Positions 53,239 to 64,000 of a DNA stretch of 64,000 nt are shown piece after piece; position 1 is the first letter of the stretch; each line of letters begins with the position of its first letter. The DNA is from Phoma sp. XZ068 (taxonomy: Eukaryota; Ascomycota; Dothideomycetes; Pleosporales; Didymellaceae), in assembly GCA_004835665.1 (NCBI GenBank), contig RBKR01000015.1:434001-498000 (forward strand). Reading direction: 5' to 3'. A program made the translations under genes and the position numbers. The notes beneath the pieces were generated by a model, which was not told the origin of the DNA, did not search any database, and saw only the letters and a program-made list of their open reading frames with translations.

Positions 53239-56200
53239 ACATTGAATCAAACATTGAGAGACTCTAGGGTAGATTTTTAGGCCACGTCTAAGGGAAGGGT
53301 ATGGAATCTAGGAGAACATGGATCGGTACGGCGGCGCTAATTGTGAACATTTGCTTCGACACTGTCTTTCATTGTCTTTCACAAATATGAAGTCATTGTG
53401 CTGGAGTCAGTCATGGCTTGGGGAATTACTGGTTCGGGAAGGACGGCAGGCGTTACTTTTCTTCTATCTACCTACTGCGAAGGGAGTTTGGCCGAGGGCA
53501 GGAAGCAAGGCTGTCACTGCCACAACAGGAAAGTACTACAACGCTACCTAGACCCTGGCCTACCTTAGTGCATTGGTGTACCACGAAACCAAAGCTCTTT
53601 CTTGACGACAACATCTCATGATCTCACTCATCCACTTGCTCCGCATCCCTGAGAAACTATTGTGCCTTTTTGACTGTACGATTTGTTTGCGTTATCGTGT
53701 CTATAGCCACTCGGGACTATCTTCCCCCTTACGTTCAGTCGTCGGCCGCGCTCCAAGCGCCTTGAATATGGTGCTACCACTCTCTGGGGCAAGATGTCAT
53801 CGAAAAGGCAAGACTGCATGCACCTCAACTGCAGCAGCTCATGCAGTGGCGCGATGCGAGCGGATCGGCTGTCTTTCTCCGAAATCAAACCACCTCCACC
53901 GAAGTCTGGCCAGAAGTCGTCAGTCTGGGATATTGCCCTACCCAAAGCTGTCAGTTGAAATTCTGCATCTCAGCCGTAGAGCCCAGCCTCAAGTTTCACG
54001 ACCATGTTTACTCTCACACTGGAGTGCGGGATCGGATACGAAATGCGCCGTCCTCGCGATTGCTCCACTCCTAAAGCACCCTTCCAATCACACTCGTCCA
54101 CAGCCCACACTGCCCGGCCTGGCGCCTCGATGAGGGGTATATCCACTGCAAGTCATCTTCGTAAGCTATGGCGGAGCTCTCCAGGTGCGGGCTCGACAAG
54201 GATCACTTCACGGTCGCTGCATTGTCGTTCGCCAGCGGTGACTGACGCAAATGACAAGGGCATTTAGTGATATCAAGCTGTCATGGGGGATAGTCTTGGT
54301 ACATTCTGTTACGTTACCGAGGTGGACCTGCACCAGCAGTGGCTCTGATAGCAGACGTTACCAGACAGACAACATGCTATGCAATGGAAACGACTGACTA
54401 TGATGAGTCAAACTACCACTCAACGAAGCGGCAGAAGTACTTCTAGCATCTCACCGTTGAACATAGTTTGCCTGTTTGAGTACGTTCCGGTTCCGTTGGA
54501 ATGCTCCACGCGGGACGCTTGCCGCTCGGCAGTGCACCGGGACGTTCTGCGGTTTCCAATAGAATTGTCGACATCAATCTTTTCCCGCCACGGATGAACG
54601 ATCTACTAACGCCACACGCCAAAGCGAGACGGTGCTTGCCCCCTTTTGCGCCGACATGGGTGTCTGTGTCGCGAAGACCGAAGTCCTCCACAGGATGTTG
54701 GGTGGCAGTATTTGCACTCTAAAGACCCACTTCGCTCCACCAGGGACTTTTCCTCGACACGGTTCACCTGATCTCGGTCGAGAGTGTGGGCAGACTGACT
54801 TGCGGTGCGTTTTGAGGCCAATTCCGCCGGGCGCGTGACCGTGGTGTGGATCGTTTGCGCATGAGTGATGAACACTTTGTGAGCACTTCATCCGAAATTA
54901 AAACGCGTCTTGGGCAAATCGCAGGTGTTGTCAGGGTTGCGAGTTGCAGCTATAACTCGCCTTCACAGCGATACTACATCTAATTGCGATGTTGGTACAT
55001 GATGACAAGGTTTCAGTTTGAAAAGCCTGCACATCAGTTGAGAGAAAAGACAGAAGCACGCAACGCACCTTTCCTGAGTGGACATTCGGAAACTCCCATC
55101 AACGGGCCAATTGACAAACTGGGCCATGGCTGCCACCTAATTTACCGGCGCATTTTGTTGACCATTAGGGGTGAAAGGTCATCATTTCGTGGTCGGAACA
55201 TCGGATGGCCTTTTACAGCACGAAGAACGTCTGCATATGGCTACGCACTTGCAGTGGAGGTGTAAGCTATGCACTCAGTGCAAGATCCAATCGCAATGGA
55301 CCACGAGATTGAACTCGAGCCCATAGTCGAGGGCTGGAAACGAGAGCAGGTAAAATGACGACTGAATACTTACTTTCGGCTGCTATCGTCTGGGCACCGG
55401 ATGCACCGAGCCGCAGAAGTGCCCTACTGGGCCATTTCCTATTCTGACTTTGTGTGCAGATTCATCGCGACAATTCTCCATTAGTTCCAGAGCAAACAGA
55501 ACGCACTCGTCAAGACACAGCGCTGCATTGCTACCCAATAGCGCTAACTCGCAAGAGACTGGGCTGTTATGTGGTGAGGCGAAGGTCTTGCGGAGGCTCC
55601 AGACACCTATTGAGTGACGAGGATCTACCGAGCCAATTCGGCACTCTCTCAATTCCAGCTGATGTCCGTGCTAAAAGGCCACAGTCCATACCCTCCAGAT
55701 TCTGTCCTGCAACAAGGCCATGAGAAGTTTGGCAACTTGATCTTAATAGGGTCTCACACATCTACATACACAGGTAGTGATGTCGTAACGCTGCAAATGA
55801 CGGCCGATGGCCCACTCATACCCTTGGACCCGACCGGTTCTTCTGCACTGAGTACCGGACGCAGAGCTTCTAAGGCAGCTAACACCACTCACACTCAAGC
55901 AGCAGTCACCATCCTGCAACTTCAAGCACACTCCAGTGCCTTTACAAGTTTTGCACTATGAGATAGAGACATACGACCAACCCAACCTGCATGCGGCATC
56001 CACTTGTTCCCGGATCGTAACCCCCTTGCCGCGTATTTGACGTGGTAACAGGTTCATATCGCGCTTCATCTGACGCAACAGGTTTTCGGACACACGCCGT
56101 TCTACAGTCGATGTTGTATATCTTCCTACCCGACCATTCCCTACCTCTACTGCCAGAGGTGCGCACCGCATAATTATGTGTACGTCACAACCCCGAGTCG

Positions 56201-58588
56201 ATGGCGGCGCACACCTACGGATACTGTCGCTGGATGTTTTCCTCAGATCACATCCGACCAGATCTCGACATCAGGAAATCACGACTGTGCGCTCGTCGCC
56301 CGACATTATCATATACAATCGAGTGTTTGGAATCGATCGGGGAGCTCGTGTAGGGTATCCTCACTTGAGCAAAATGCGCACAGCGAATCGGAAGCTACGG
56401 GAGGAGTCTGCAGCGTCGTAGAGGTGCTCAGACTTGTGGGAAAGAGCCTGGACATGTCAACTGAAGCTCGGGCAGATTGTTCAAGGAAAATTTGGAGGCA
56501 AGTTTAAGGACGCCGACTTCCTTACAGACATCCGCGATTGCTCCCTACATCGCCTGTAGGACCCCTCATCCTCGACCTCGATGCCTCACCCGGTCCAAGG
56601 CCATGGAAGTCGCCATACTCCGACTATGAATACAGATCCATCATGGTAAACATTAGATGGACCAGAAGCAGTGCCGTACAAAGAATTGCAACAAGAAGGT
56701 ATGGTGGACAATCGAAAGGAATCAAATATTTGCAACACTGAAGAGTCTTTTCTCGGCCGTTGCACTCGGATGACATGGGTACCTCCAGCTTCCGGCTAGG
56801 ACAGCAGCAGTTTAAGCAGCTAGGTCGCTAATGTGCGTGACCAGTTCCACATCGTTACTGCCACCTACCGTTTGCGCATACACAAGAAAACGATCCACAA
56901 CCATAGGAACATTGCAGAATCAATCTGGTACGGCGACAGACACCAACAACAGCTACTCAAGACGTTATTGCGTTCGCATGGTCAGGCACTCTGTCGCCGA
57001 ATGTACCACACCGCCATGTGTTCAGTCTGAGCGTGCGCTAAAGGGATCGTAGTGGAGCTTAAGACTCCCTTTCAGACTAAGTTTGACCAACGTGCGATCA
57101 CAGGCAAAGCTTAGTTGTGTGCTTTGCAAACAAGACAGTTCTCATGCAATATACAGCGCAGGAAATGATTTCTTCGACGACTTGAGCTCAACCGACGTTG
57201 CCAGCAACCGCGCCTCCCTGCGCAGTGACCTCATTCAGATCTTGACCTGTTCGGGTTGCTACGCCCCTAGCATGCAGAATCGAAACCGAATATTGGGGAT
57301 CGATGGAGAAGCGAAAACAATCGCCGGACGGAACACCAGGTCTGTCGCATTGAGGCTCACCATCACAACACACCGTCAAGCTGCAGTCAATGCATGAAGC
57401 GGACCTGAGTTGCAGGACAATGTTGCAGGCTCACGAGACCCGGCCAGGTTTCGCACAACATGCAGTGGAAGTCGCCAGGACCTACCGGAGAGCTGTCCCA
57501 GAAGGAAGGCTTCGGTGCGGGCCGAATGACGCATGCTTCACCGCCCATTGTATCGGATCGATTCACTGCGCTTGAGAAACGAGTCTGCATCGGAGAGATA
57601 TCGTCCCAACTGCGCGGTTGATGCAACGTCGCACAGGACTCCACTTGCGGTTTGAGAGAGCTGACTTGGTGGGTGAGACATGGGCGTGAAGCAGAGACAT
57701 CTCGCGATGTGGCGGCGACGATGTTGCACGGACGGACGTGACGGCAGATGGCTTCAGTTTTGTCTCCACCGAGCTTCGCTTATCAAGCAGCTCGGGTGTG
57801 ACTCCGTGGGTTTGATGAGCCCGGTGATCATTTATCTTCTCGATGTCACATGCTTCTTTACTTTTGTGCTGTGAATGGGGGATTGGAGGCTTTTCGGGTC
57901 TAGGCGGAGGAGGCAGAGTCTGTCTGGATTTGTATTTTCTGAGCCGTCCTTGACCGCGATCAAATTTCGTCAATTCATCGCGTATCTGAAGTATTTTCTA
58001 GGCAATGAATGCAAAGGACTTTAAGCAGCGAGTACATCTGCGAGAATGAGCATGTATCTAAGTTACTCTCTCAATCTCCTAAGATCACTCACGCAATGCC
58101 AGTTGAGCAATTAAGATGCACCCATAGCCGTCCAAGAGAAGATCCAATAGAGCTGCGAAGAGATAGTTCACCTCACGCAAATTCCTCATCAACAGTCACT
58201 CAGCACACGAATTCCCTCAGATGTTCGTCGCCCTTCCTGCCTTCCTCATTACTCGGCGAACGACCATGGCAAAGTCCACGTCATGATTAGGTCGCTGACA
58301 GCGGGCGGGCAGGGCGGGCACTAGAGCTTCGGTCCCAGAGTTGAGACCCTGTCGGGCAGGGCCACCAGACAGGCACGGGTGGGGATCCGTGCATCAGCAA
58401 TGACCTCAGCTCACTGCGATATAATCACGCAGGTAGTAAGAGCGCAACATGAATAGCGAAGCTCAGAAATGGACGCTGCAGACGTACACTATATACCTCT
58501 CGCCTCGATAAAACCGCCCAGCAACTCGACTTGACTCGTAGCTACGTAGCTACCTCCACGAATATATTTCACCTAAGCATCCATCGCA
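53239..58588. other. Longest gene-poor stretch, 5.3 kb
   Basis: No convincing gene, repeat, RNA or transposon. The sequence is not AT-rich, so it does not look like RIP-mutated transposon DNA. Frames up to 171 codons (53618-54133) occur but overlap others and are Arg/Ser/Leu-rich without motifs. One weak spliced frame (55269-55617) is discussed as a finding. The last 100 bases carry the promoter of the NTF2-like gene. Confidence 0.45.
58490..58495 (+). promoter_or_regulatory. TATA box of the NTF2-like gene at 58589
   Basis: TATATA lies about 95 bases before the ATG. Confidence 0.45.
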
Positions 58589-59086
58589 ATGACCGACTCA
58601 ACACACTCCCACAGCAATGCATCAACCATATACACAGCATTAAAGCAAACAGCCCTTTCCTTCATAACCGCCCAACAACACACCCCCCACCTCCCTTCCA
58701 AAATGGACTTTCCCACCCTCACAACCCTCCTCGCACCATCTTACACCCACACCTTCGGCCCTTTGTACTCTGTCTCGCAGGCGCCGAAGCTACAGGGTAT
58801 ATTCTCCGCTGACGGGTTTATCACGCATTTACAAGGCATGGTGGGGAGTTTTTCGTCGTGGGAGGTGAATGTCACGGGGGTGGTGGTGGATGAGGTGGGG
58901 AGGAGTGTGGTGGTGCGGGTGAGGTATGGGATTAGTGTCAAGGGTGAGACGGTGGTGAATGAGGTTGTGTGGTGGTTGGATTTGGAGGAGGTCAAGGGGG
59001 AGTGGAAGGTGGTGAGGAGTACGGAGATGGTGGATGCGGGTGCGGCGGGGAAGATTAGGGAGTTGATGGTGAAGGGCAAAGACTGA
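58589..59086 (+). CDS. NTF2-like small protein
   Basis: Single exon, 165 residues, no signal or membrane helix. Layout: N-terminal helix (IYTALKQTALSFITAQQ), a short helical stretch (FPTLTTLLAPSYTHTFGPL), a helix (GFITHLQGMVGSF), then long strands (SWEVNVTGVVVDEVGRSVVV, YGISVKGETVVNEVVWWLD, EWKVVRSTEMVD) and a last helix. This is the NTF2-like order and agrees with many small fungal proteins of unknown role. The coding strand is very C-rich and G-poor up to about 58740, then very G-rich and C-poor to the end, a sharp switch not seen in neighbouring genes. It converges with the HD-domain gene, 175 bases apart. Confidence 0.75.
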   Translation: MTDSTHSHSNASTIYTALKQTALSFITAQQHTPHLPSKMDFPTLTTLLAPSYTHTFGPLYSVSQAPKLQGIFSADGFITHLQGMVGSFSSWEVNVTGVVVDEVGRSVVVRVRYGISVKGETVVNEVVWWLDLEEVKGEWKVVRSTEMVDAGAAGKIRELMVKGKD

Positions 59087-59261
59087 CCAGTGGAGTGGAG
59101 GTAGAGTGTGCATGTGATGTTGGCTGATGGGTGCTACTGTTTGTTCTTGTGAGAAGTTTGTATTTCATGAATCGTGTGATTGTGAAATCTAGGTCTACTG
59201 TCCAAACGCCAAATCGCTCTCCGCCCAATGCTGTCGTAATGTCGTGACGAGTCTTCAACAC

Positions 59262-60110
59262 CTACGCCTCGTCCTTTGGCTCTGTGTCGGCACGCCAGCT
59301 GCATGTCTTGCCGGCTTTCCTCCACAGGTCCTGCCTCTCACGGAAGACAGCAACAGCCCATGTCTTGATCTCCGGGCTCTTGATCTTCTGGGCGACCCAT
59401 GTGAACTCGCCCAGATCCGTCGCGCACTGCTCGCTCCTCTCATATTCAAGCATCTGCAGCAACAGCTCCATCTTGTCAATGTCGTGGACAAACAGACTCT
59501 CGGCCGTCTCGCTGTCCTCGTACTCCTGCCAGATCTGCCGCATGTCCTGGCCGTTGAGGCCGCCGTTGAATTTGCCGAGCAGGTTGGTGCAGATGTAATC
59601 CATCGTCTCTGATTCGCGGCGGCTCTTCTCCTCCTTGGACACGGGGTCCACCGGGGTGATGTCGCCGACAAGGGCCTCGGCCATGTCGTGGATCAGGGCC
59701 ATGCGGCAGCACCTCAAAATGTCCAGCTTCGCGCTGATGGACTGCGGGGCCATCATGGTGAGGATGCTCATGCGGTACATGTGGTCGGAGATGCTCTCGC
59801 AGTTGTCGATGCCGAAGCGGCGCCAGCCTGCGCGCTTGGTCGTCTTGAGGCGCTCGAGCAGGTGGAAGAAGGGGACGGGCGAGTCGGTGGATTCGGTGTA
59901 GCCGTGTTGGATGTCTGCGAGGACTGTGGCGGTGTTAGTGGTGGCGCAATAGGGGGGGAAGTGTCAAGAGCGAGAGCCGCATACGCGGCTATTTCCTTGG
60001 GACATACCACTCTGAACCGTCCAGCGGGTCTGCTTGACGTCCTGCGCGTTGAGCTGCCCCGCGGCGGGCGATGCGACGCCGTTGGTCTGCGTGCTCTCGT
60101 CGACAGCCAT
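59262..60110 (-). CDS. HD-domain phosphohydrolase, HDDC2/YfbR-like (5'-deoxynucleotidase family)
   Basis: Exons 60110-60008 and 59923-59262, intron 59924-60007 (84 nt), 254 residues. The metal ligands of the HD fold are in order: His in CESISDHMYRMSIL, His-Asp in MALIHDMAEALVGDITPVD, and the distal Asp in LFVHDIDKMELLLQMLEYE. The sequence before (FFHLLERLKTTKRAGW) is the usual HDDC2/YfbR start. Family members remove phosphate from deoxynucleoside monophosphates, with divalent metal, in the cytosol or nucleus. The N-terminal 35 residues are variable. It shares a 330-base divergent promoter with the HAUS6-like gene, possibly a chance arrangement although both relate to the cell cycle. Confidence 0.92.
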
Positions 60111-60440
60111 GGTGGGGGTGAAGGTGTGGCTTGTAGGGAGGGCGGGTCTAGTGTGAGGAGAGCGAGTGTGGGGAGGGAAGAGGTAGAGGGCAGACGGTGG
60201 AGCGTGGAGGGAGACGGGGCTGTTAGCAAGCGCGTTTGACAGAAAACATGACGCTTGCCAGGCACCGCGACAGGGCCTTGCGGGCAGCTCGGCCGCTCGG
60301 GGGTCCGTGTCGCGGATGCTGTTTGGGCGCGAGTGGACCCTGGTTGCACCACCACGACGGAGCTCGACAGCTGCACCGCAGCCGCCCGGAGCTGCCCACC
60401 AAGACCAGACGCGGTGCATGTCGCCCGCCGCCCGGAGACC
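60111..60440. other. Divergent promoter of the HD-domain and HAUS6-like genes
   Basis: 330 bases, GC-rich, no TATA box seen on either side, as often found for housekeeping genes. Confidence 0.5.
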
Positions 60441-62955
60441 ATGTCCCGTCCAGCCTCGGAGGCCTCCAATGCCACCGCGTCGACGCGCACCGCCCACGCG
60501 CGCAGCCTGTCTGTCAAAACAAACACCACGGCCAAGCCGCCGCCAAACCCCCTCCCCGCCTCCGACGTGCGATTGTTTGTGACCAACCTGCGCCTGCTCG
60601 ACTTGGACCTGCGACATGACTGGCCCAACATCTCCGCGCAGACCTTCTCCGCCAGGAACGCCGACCAGAAGCAGCGCATCGGCGGCGCCGAGTGGGCCCT
60701 CTACCGCCTGTTCGAGATCTGGGACCCCAGTGAGACTGCGCAGGTCCGTCTGAACACGCACAAGACGGACATATCGCTGATCCACCACACAGAAACTGCG
60801 CCCTTTCTTTCCACCGCTCGAGCCGCTCCAGTCCCTCAACCTCCGCGCCGCCCTGTTCCGCTGTCTGAACGAACTCAAGAAGAACGGCGTGCTCGGCCGC
60901 GAGTCAGTCCTGCGCAAGACAATGCTGGACGAGTGCAAAGGCGACAAGTTCTATGAGATCCTTGCCCTGTTCTCCGCTGCCGTCCTCAAGAAGGTGCTTG
61001 CGTCAGGGGGTGGACTCAACAGGAACGCCGCCGTTGCGCGCAAACTGGCGACAGCCTCCAATCTCTCCAGCGACGCCCAGCGGTCTCTGCTGCCCCTTGC
61101 AATTGCGCACAAGGCCGCGCTTGTCAATGTGCTGCGCCGCAAGGAGGAGAAGAGGAAGCTGTTCACCGACTTCGCCGCGACCCTAGACTCAAAAGCGAAC
61201 GACATCAACAAACGGACACGAAAATGTATCGAAACACCGAGGGCAAAGAGGCCAGCTGTGCCGCAGAGAGAAGCAGATGCCATCAAGAGGCAGCTTGCAG
61301 ACAATTGGATTGGCAACCAGAAGTGGCTCGGCGTCATGCTCCATGGCGATCAAATTCAGGCTGGAGACGCATTTCTCAACAACCGTTTCGACAAGGTCTG
61401 GCACATGGTGGAGCGAGGGAGGAGCTTGGAAGACGCCGCCCCGGAAGCCGGACTGCTAGAAGACCTACAGTCGAGGGTACAAGAACAGCAGACCCGACTG
61501 CAGAAGTGGAAAGCGTTTCACCAGGAACTACGCAGAGACAACACGAAAGACCCATCAACGAGTCAGAAGGCCCTCACCCCTGCGAGCGAGCTCAAATTCG
61601 ACAGTCACATTCAACTCCAACTGCCCTCGGCCAAGCAGGAGCCCGGCGCAGTGCAGCGATCAGCGTTACGACCGAGCTACCACGAAATCCTATCTGACAT
61701 GGACTCAGAGCTATCGCGTGTCTCGCAGTCAAAGCCTCAACCAGCCCTCACTTCCATTCGCCGGCGACGTACGTCATCAAGCAGCACCTCTCGCTCTCCC
61801 ATCCGCACAAGAAGACCATCAAACCCTAGGCCGATGGCAAAGGCGCCACCAAGCCCAGCTTGGCACCCAGAACCAAAGACGCTGGTTAATGAGCCGAAAA
61901 CTCTCGTCCGAGAACAGAAGGCTCTGTTTGAAGGACTGTCCGCTTGCAACTCAAACACGCACCCTCCGCACCCTCCGCACCCTCAGCGACGTCCATGGCA
62001 GAAAGCGACACCCATCGATTCTGATGCTACTCTTGTTGGCCAAATGTCCAGTGTCCGCGTCGCTGCACATGAATCGCCAGCCACTCAATCTCCTGTTCGT
62101 CGGCGATTCCAGCTTGAATCAAAACTCGCACCCGAGCTTACACCAACAGCTGCCCCGGCGGCATCATCATCACCGCTACCTTCAGAGGGCTCTCCAGTGC
62201 CTTCACAACCAACTCCATTCTCCGAGCCTTCGCCAGTTGAGTCGCCCATTCCTGCTCTGCGGCACTCGATCCCCACTTTGGACGTGCCCAACCTGAACTC
62301 AGAGCAGGTGCTCGCCGACCAGATCATCAATGCCATCGGCAACGCAACCCCGTCGCCAGTCAAGAAGCCTCAGCCGCGCATGTCCATGTCTCTGGTCGAT
62401 CGCACCCGCATGACCTTGTCTCGAACACCCTCCTTCGAACCCGTACCTGAGTCTCCTGATACACTTCCTGTAGCACCGCCAACAGCGCTTCCCGCTGCCC
62501 GCGACACTGAGCTGGACAACACAACGACCCTACTCGAGCGAACCCGCCTCAGTATGGCTGCTATGTCGAGTCGGCCCCGTGTACCATCACAGGAAACTGC
62601 TAGAAAACAGAAACGCGACTCATCTTCACTCTTCCCTGTCAACCAATTCGATACACCTAGCCGAAGATCTTTCGAATCGATTGAGGAGGCGGCGAGCGGC
62701 ACAAAGACACCACGAGAAGACCTGCTTTCAGGCGACGTCGATTATGATCGCGTATTTAAGAGCCGCCCGCGCATCGCTACCAGTCCCATATTCAGTCCTG
62801 AGAAGTATGCTGGCGATGCAGATGAGAATGCGTATGAGGAAATCACTGGCATTGATCTGGGTGACGTCGATCAGAGTGACGACGAGGACAACGATGGGTT
62901 TACACAGACATGGGCAGAAAGTCCGAGCCGGCGTGCTGGAAAGGCTCATTATTGA
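60441..62955 (+). CDS. HAUS augmin-like complex subunit 6 homologue
   Basis: Exons 60441-60743 and 60793-62955, 821 residues. After a short Ser/Thr/Ala-rich start, residues about 35-260 form the HAUS6 N-terminal domain. It includes LFVTNLRLLDLDLRHDWPNI, QRIGGAEWALYRLFEIWDP, a spliced KLRPFFPPLEPLQSLNLRAA, and GDKFYEILALFSAAVLKKVL. The mid part is helical. The C-terminal 450 residues are disordered, rich in Pro, Ser and Thr-Pro or Ser-Pro sites that look like kinase targets. Augmin recruits gamma-tubulin to spindle microtubules for branching nucleation; in Aspergillus nidulans augmin subunits exist but are dispensable. The long phospho-rich tail suggests cell-cycle control. A second start in the ATG context at 60441 is not seen. 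Confidence 0.88.
61960..61986 (+). repeat. Three-copy 9-bp coding repeat
   Basis: CACCCTCCG-like unit repeated three times inside the HAUS6-like gene, encoding HPPHPPHPQ in its disordered tail. Confidence 0.65.
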
Positions 62956-63394
62956 TAATAAACATTGCGCATCTTGATGTTGTTGCTGTGAGTTTTCCAC
63001 GCAACGGCATTGCGACTGGTCGCTCACGTCATCTGGCTTCATACATCAGCCGCTAATATAATAGTACAACCTTCAAGCGTCTGACACCAACTCCTTTGCA
63101 ACTGCATTAGTCTAACAATGATTCGAACACGCAAGCACCACGACATGGCATGTATAATGAGTCATGTTCGCACCTTCCACATTCGGATTGGACAGTCTGA
63201 CAGCTTCATCGGACTCGATGTTTTGCTAGACTTGCGGCCGCATCGGTGTTAAGGCTACGCTCCTTGGCTCCTACTTGCACCATAGGCTTGCTGCATCACG
63301 CCCTACGGACCGAACTCGGAATCTTATATTGTGTAGTGCCCACTGACCGACTGCAACGCAACCCCAACAACAGCAATTGACAATTGATTGCAAG
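62956..63394. other. Intergenic region
   Basis: HAUS6-like 3' flank and promoter of the acetyltransferase gene. No element recognised. Confidence 0.5.
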
Positions 63395-64000
63395 ATGACT
63401 GCAACCAACCTTACCACTACCTACAGAGTCGTCCGTATACCCAGGACATCTCTACGTCTATCCGATCTCGTCACCAAGTTCCGCACCACCAAACTCTATG
63501 CTCTAGAGACCGACCCAGCCAGTTTTCTGTCCCAACATGCCGTGGAGTCGGCCTTGCCCCTCGAAGTTTGGCACAATCGCATGGCCCGAGAGTCGACTGT
63601 ACTGATATGCGTTGCCTTCCACCACAGTTCCGCAACCAATGGCGTAGATCTTCTTGACGACGAGACAGCATTGATTCAAGGCGAGTGGGTGGGCTTCGCA
63701 GCAATCCGTGGACCCATGAAGTACGACGATTACTATGTCTCCCCCGACATGAATCTCCCTATCCCCGAGAACCCAAACGAGGAGGCAAGATGGCAGCTCT
63801 ACGACCTGTATATACTCCCTGCGCACCGTCAGCGCGGCTTAGCCAGACAGCTCGTCAACGCGTGCATTGCCACTGCCGTCGAGCACACTGAAGCTTGCTC
63901 TCGCGACTCTTCAAGCACGTCATTGCAGCAGTCGAGGATTCGACTCTTCGTGGATCCAAAAAAGACGTGGCTAATCAACATGTACAAAGGCTACGGGTTC
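63395..64000 (+). CDS. GNAT-family N-acetyltransferase (5' part)
   Basis: Open from ATG 63395 to the end of the window, 202 codons without a stop; the 3' end lies outside. The GNAT fold is visible: an N-terminal strand and helix (YRVVRIPRTSLRLSDLV), a strand before the core (GEWVGFAAIRG), motif A with the acetyl-CoA loop (LYDLYILPAHRQRGLARQLV, fitting Arg/Gln-x2-Gly-x-Ala) and the motif B end (RIRLFVDPKKTWLINMYKGY then GF). Such enzymes acetylate amines on small molecules or proteins using acetyl-CoA. The substrate cannot be read from this part. The region between strand and motif A carries a fungal-type insertion (YYVSPDMNLPIPENPNEEA). No intron is needed in the visible part. Confidence 0.85.
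   Translation, partial: MTATNLTTTYRVVRIPRTSLRLSDLVTKFRTTKLYALETDPASFLSQHAVESALPLEVWHNRMARESTVLICVAFHHSSATNGVDLLDDETALIQGEWVGFAAIRGPMKYDDYYVSPDMNLPIPENPNEEARWQLYDLYILPAHRQRGLARQLVNACIATAVEHTEACSRDSSSTSLQQSRIRLFVDPKKTWLINMYKGYGF

Noticed and set aside
53618..54133. 171-codon ATG frame in the gene-poor region
   Set aside because: Arg, Ser and Leu-rich composition with no domain; several other frames overlap it, as expected of non-coding DNA of this base composition.
57563..57973. Pro-rich minus-strand frame
   Set aside because: No ATG in frame at its start and composition follows the base content; not supported as a gene.

Overview
The window is nuclear DNA of a filamentous ascomycete, most likely a dothideomycete of the Pleosporales type. 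The support is short spliceosomal introns (about 46 to 84 nt, GT..AG, often with CTRAY-like branch sites), near-balanced base composition, TATA boxes 70 to 120 bases before several starts, and a gene set typical of fungi: Zn2Cys6 factor, RTA1 family, GT90/CAP10, FucP-like permease, PL1 and CE8 pectinases. I cannot name the species. There is no rRNA, recognisable tRNA, CRISPR array or intact transposon.

Layout. 0-9 kb: end of a 6-phosphogluconate-dehydrogenase-like gene, an unknown gene with an in-frame TAG, a fucose-permease-like MFS transporter and a 995-residue membrane GT90 glycosyltransferase. 10.7-19.2 kb: a seven-helix protein and an RTA1 protein that converge, a Zn2Cys6 regulator, and a sterol-glucosyltransferase-like enzyme with an unusual C-terminal region. 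19.3-27.2 kb: a plant-facing set of secreted pectate lyase, a small secreted protein and pectin methylesterase, with a CHORD-like zinc protein and an aldoxime dehydratase. 28.7-32.3 kb: a very long Ser/Thr-rich protein.

32.6-45.3 kb holds six genes of the kinds that tailor aromatic or polyketide metabolites: a 2OG-Fe(II) oxygenase, a DUF1772 (anthrone-oxygenase-like) protein, an NmrA-like oxidoreductase, an NTF2/SnoaL-like protein, a FAD monooxygenase and a P450. A GPI-type protein lies among them, but there is no backbone synthase. The FAD enzyme and P450 are divergent and share a 1.5 kb promoter region with an 11-bp perfect inverted repeat. This is the best candidate for an undescribed system here, though its unity is inference.

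46-53 kb: cyclophilin, a conserved acidic-linker protein of unknown function and a 97-residue dsRNA-binding-like protein, separated by long gene-poor stretches. 53.2-58.6 kb is the longest stretch with no convincing gene. 58.6-64 kb returns to dense housekeeping-type genes: an NTF2-like protein, an HDDC2-type HD phosphohydrolase, an augmin HAUS6-like subunit and the start of a GNAT acetyltransferase that runs off the end.

Gene models were built by hand from open frames and splice signals. Every complete spliced model sums to a multiple of three, but none has transcript support.
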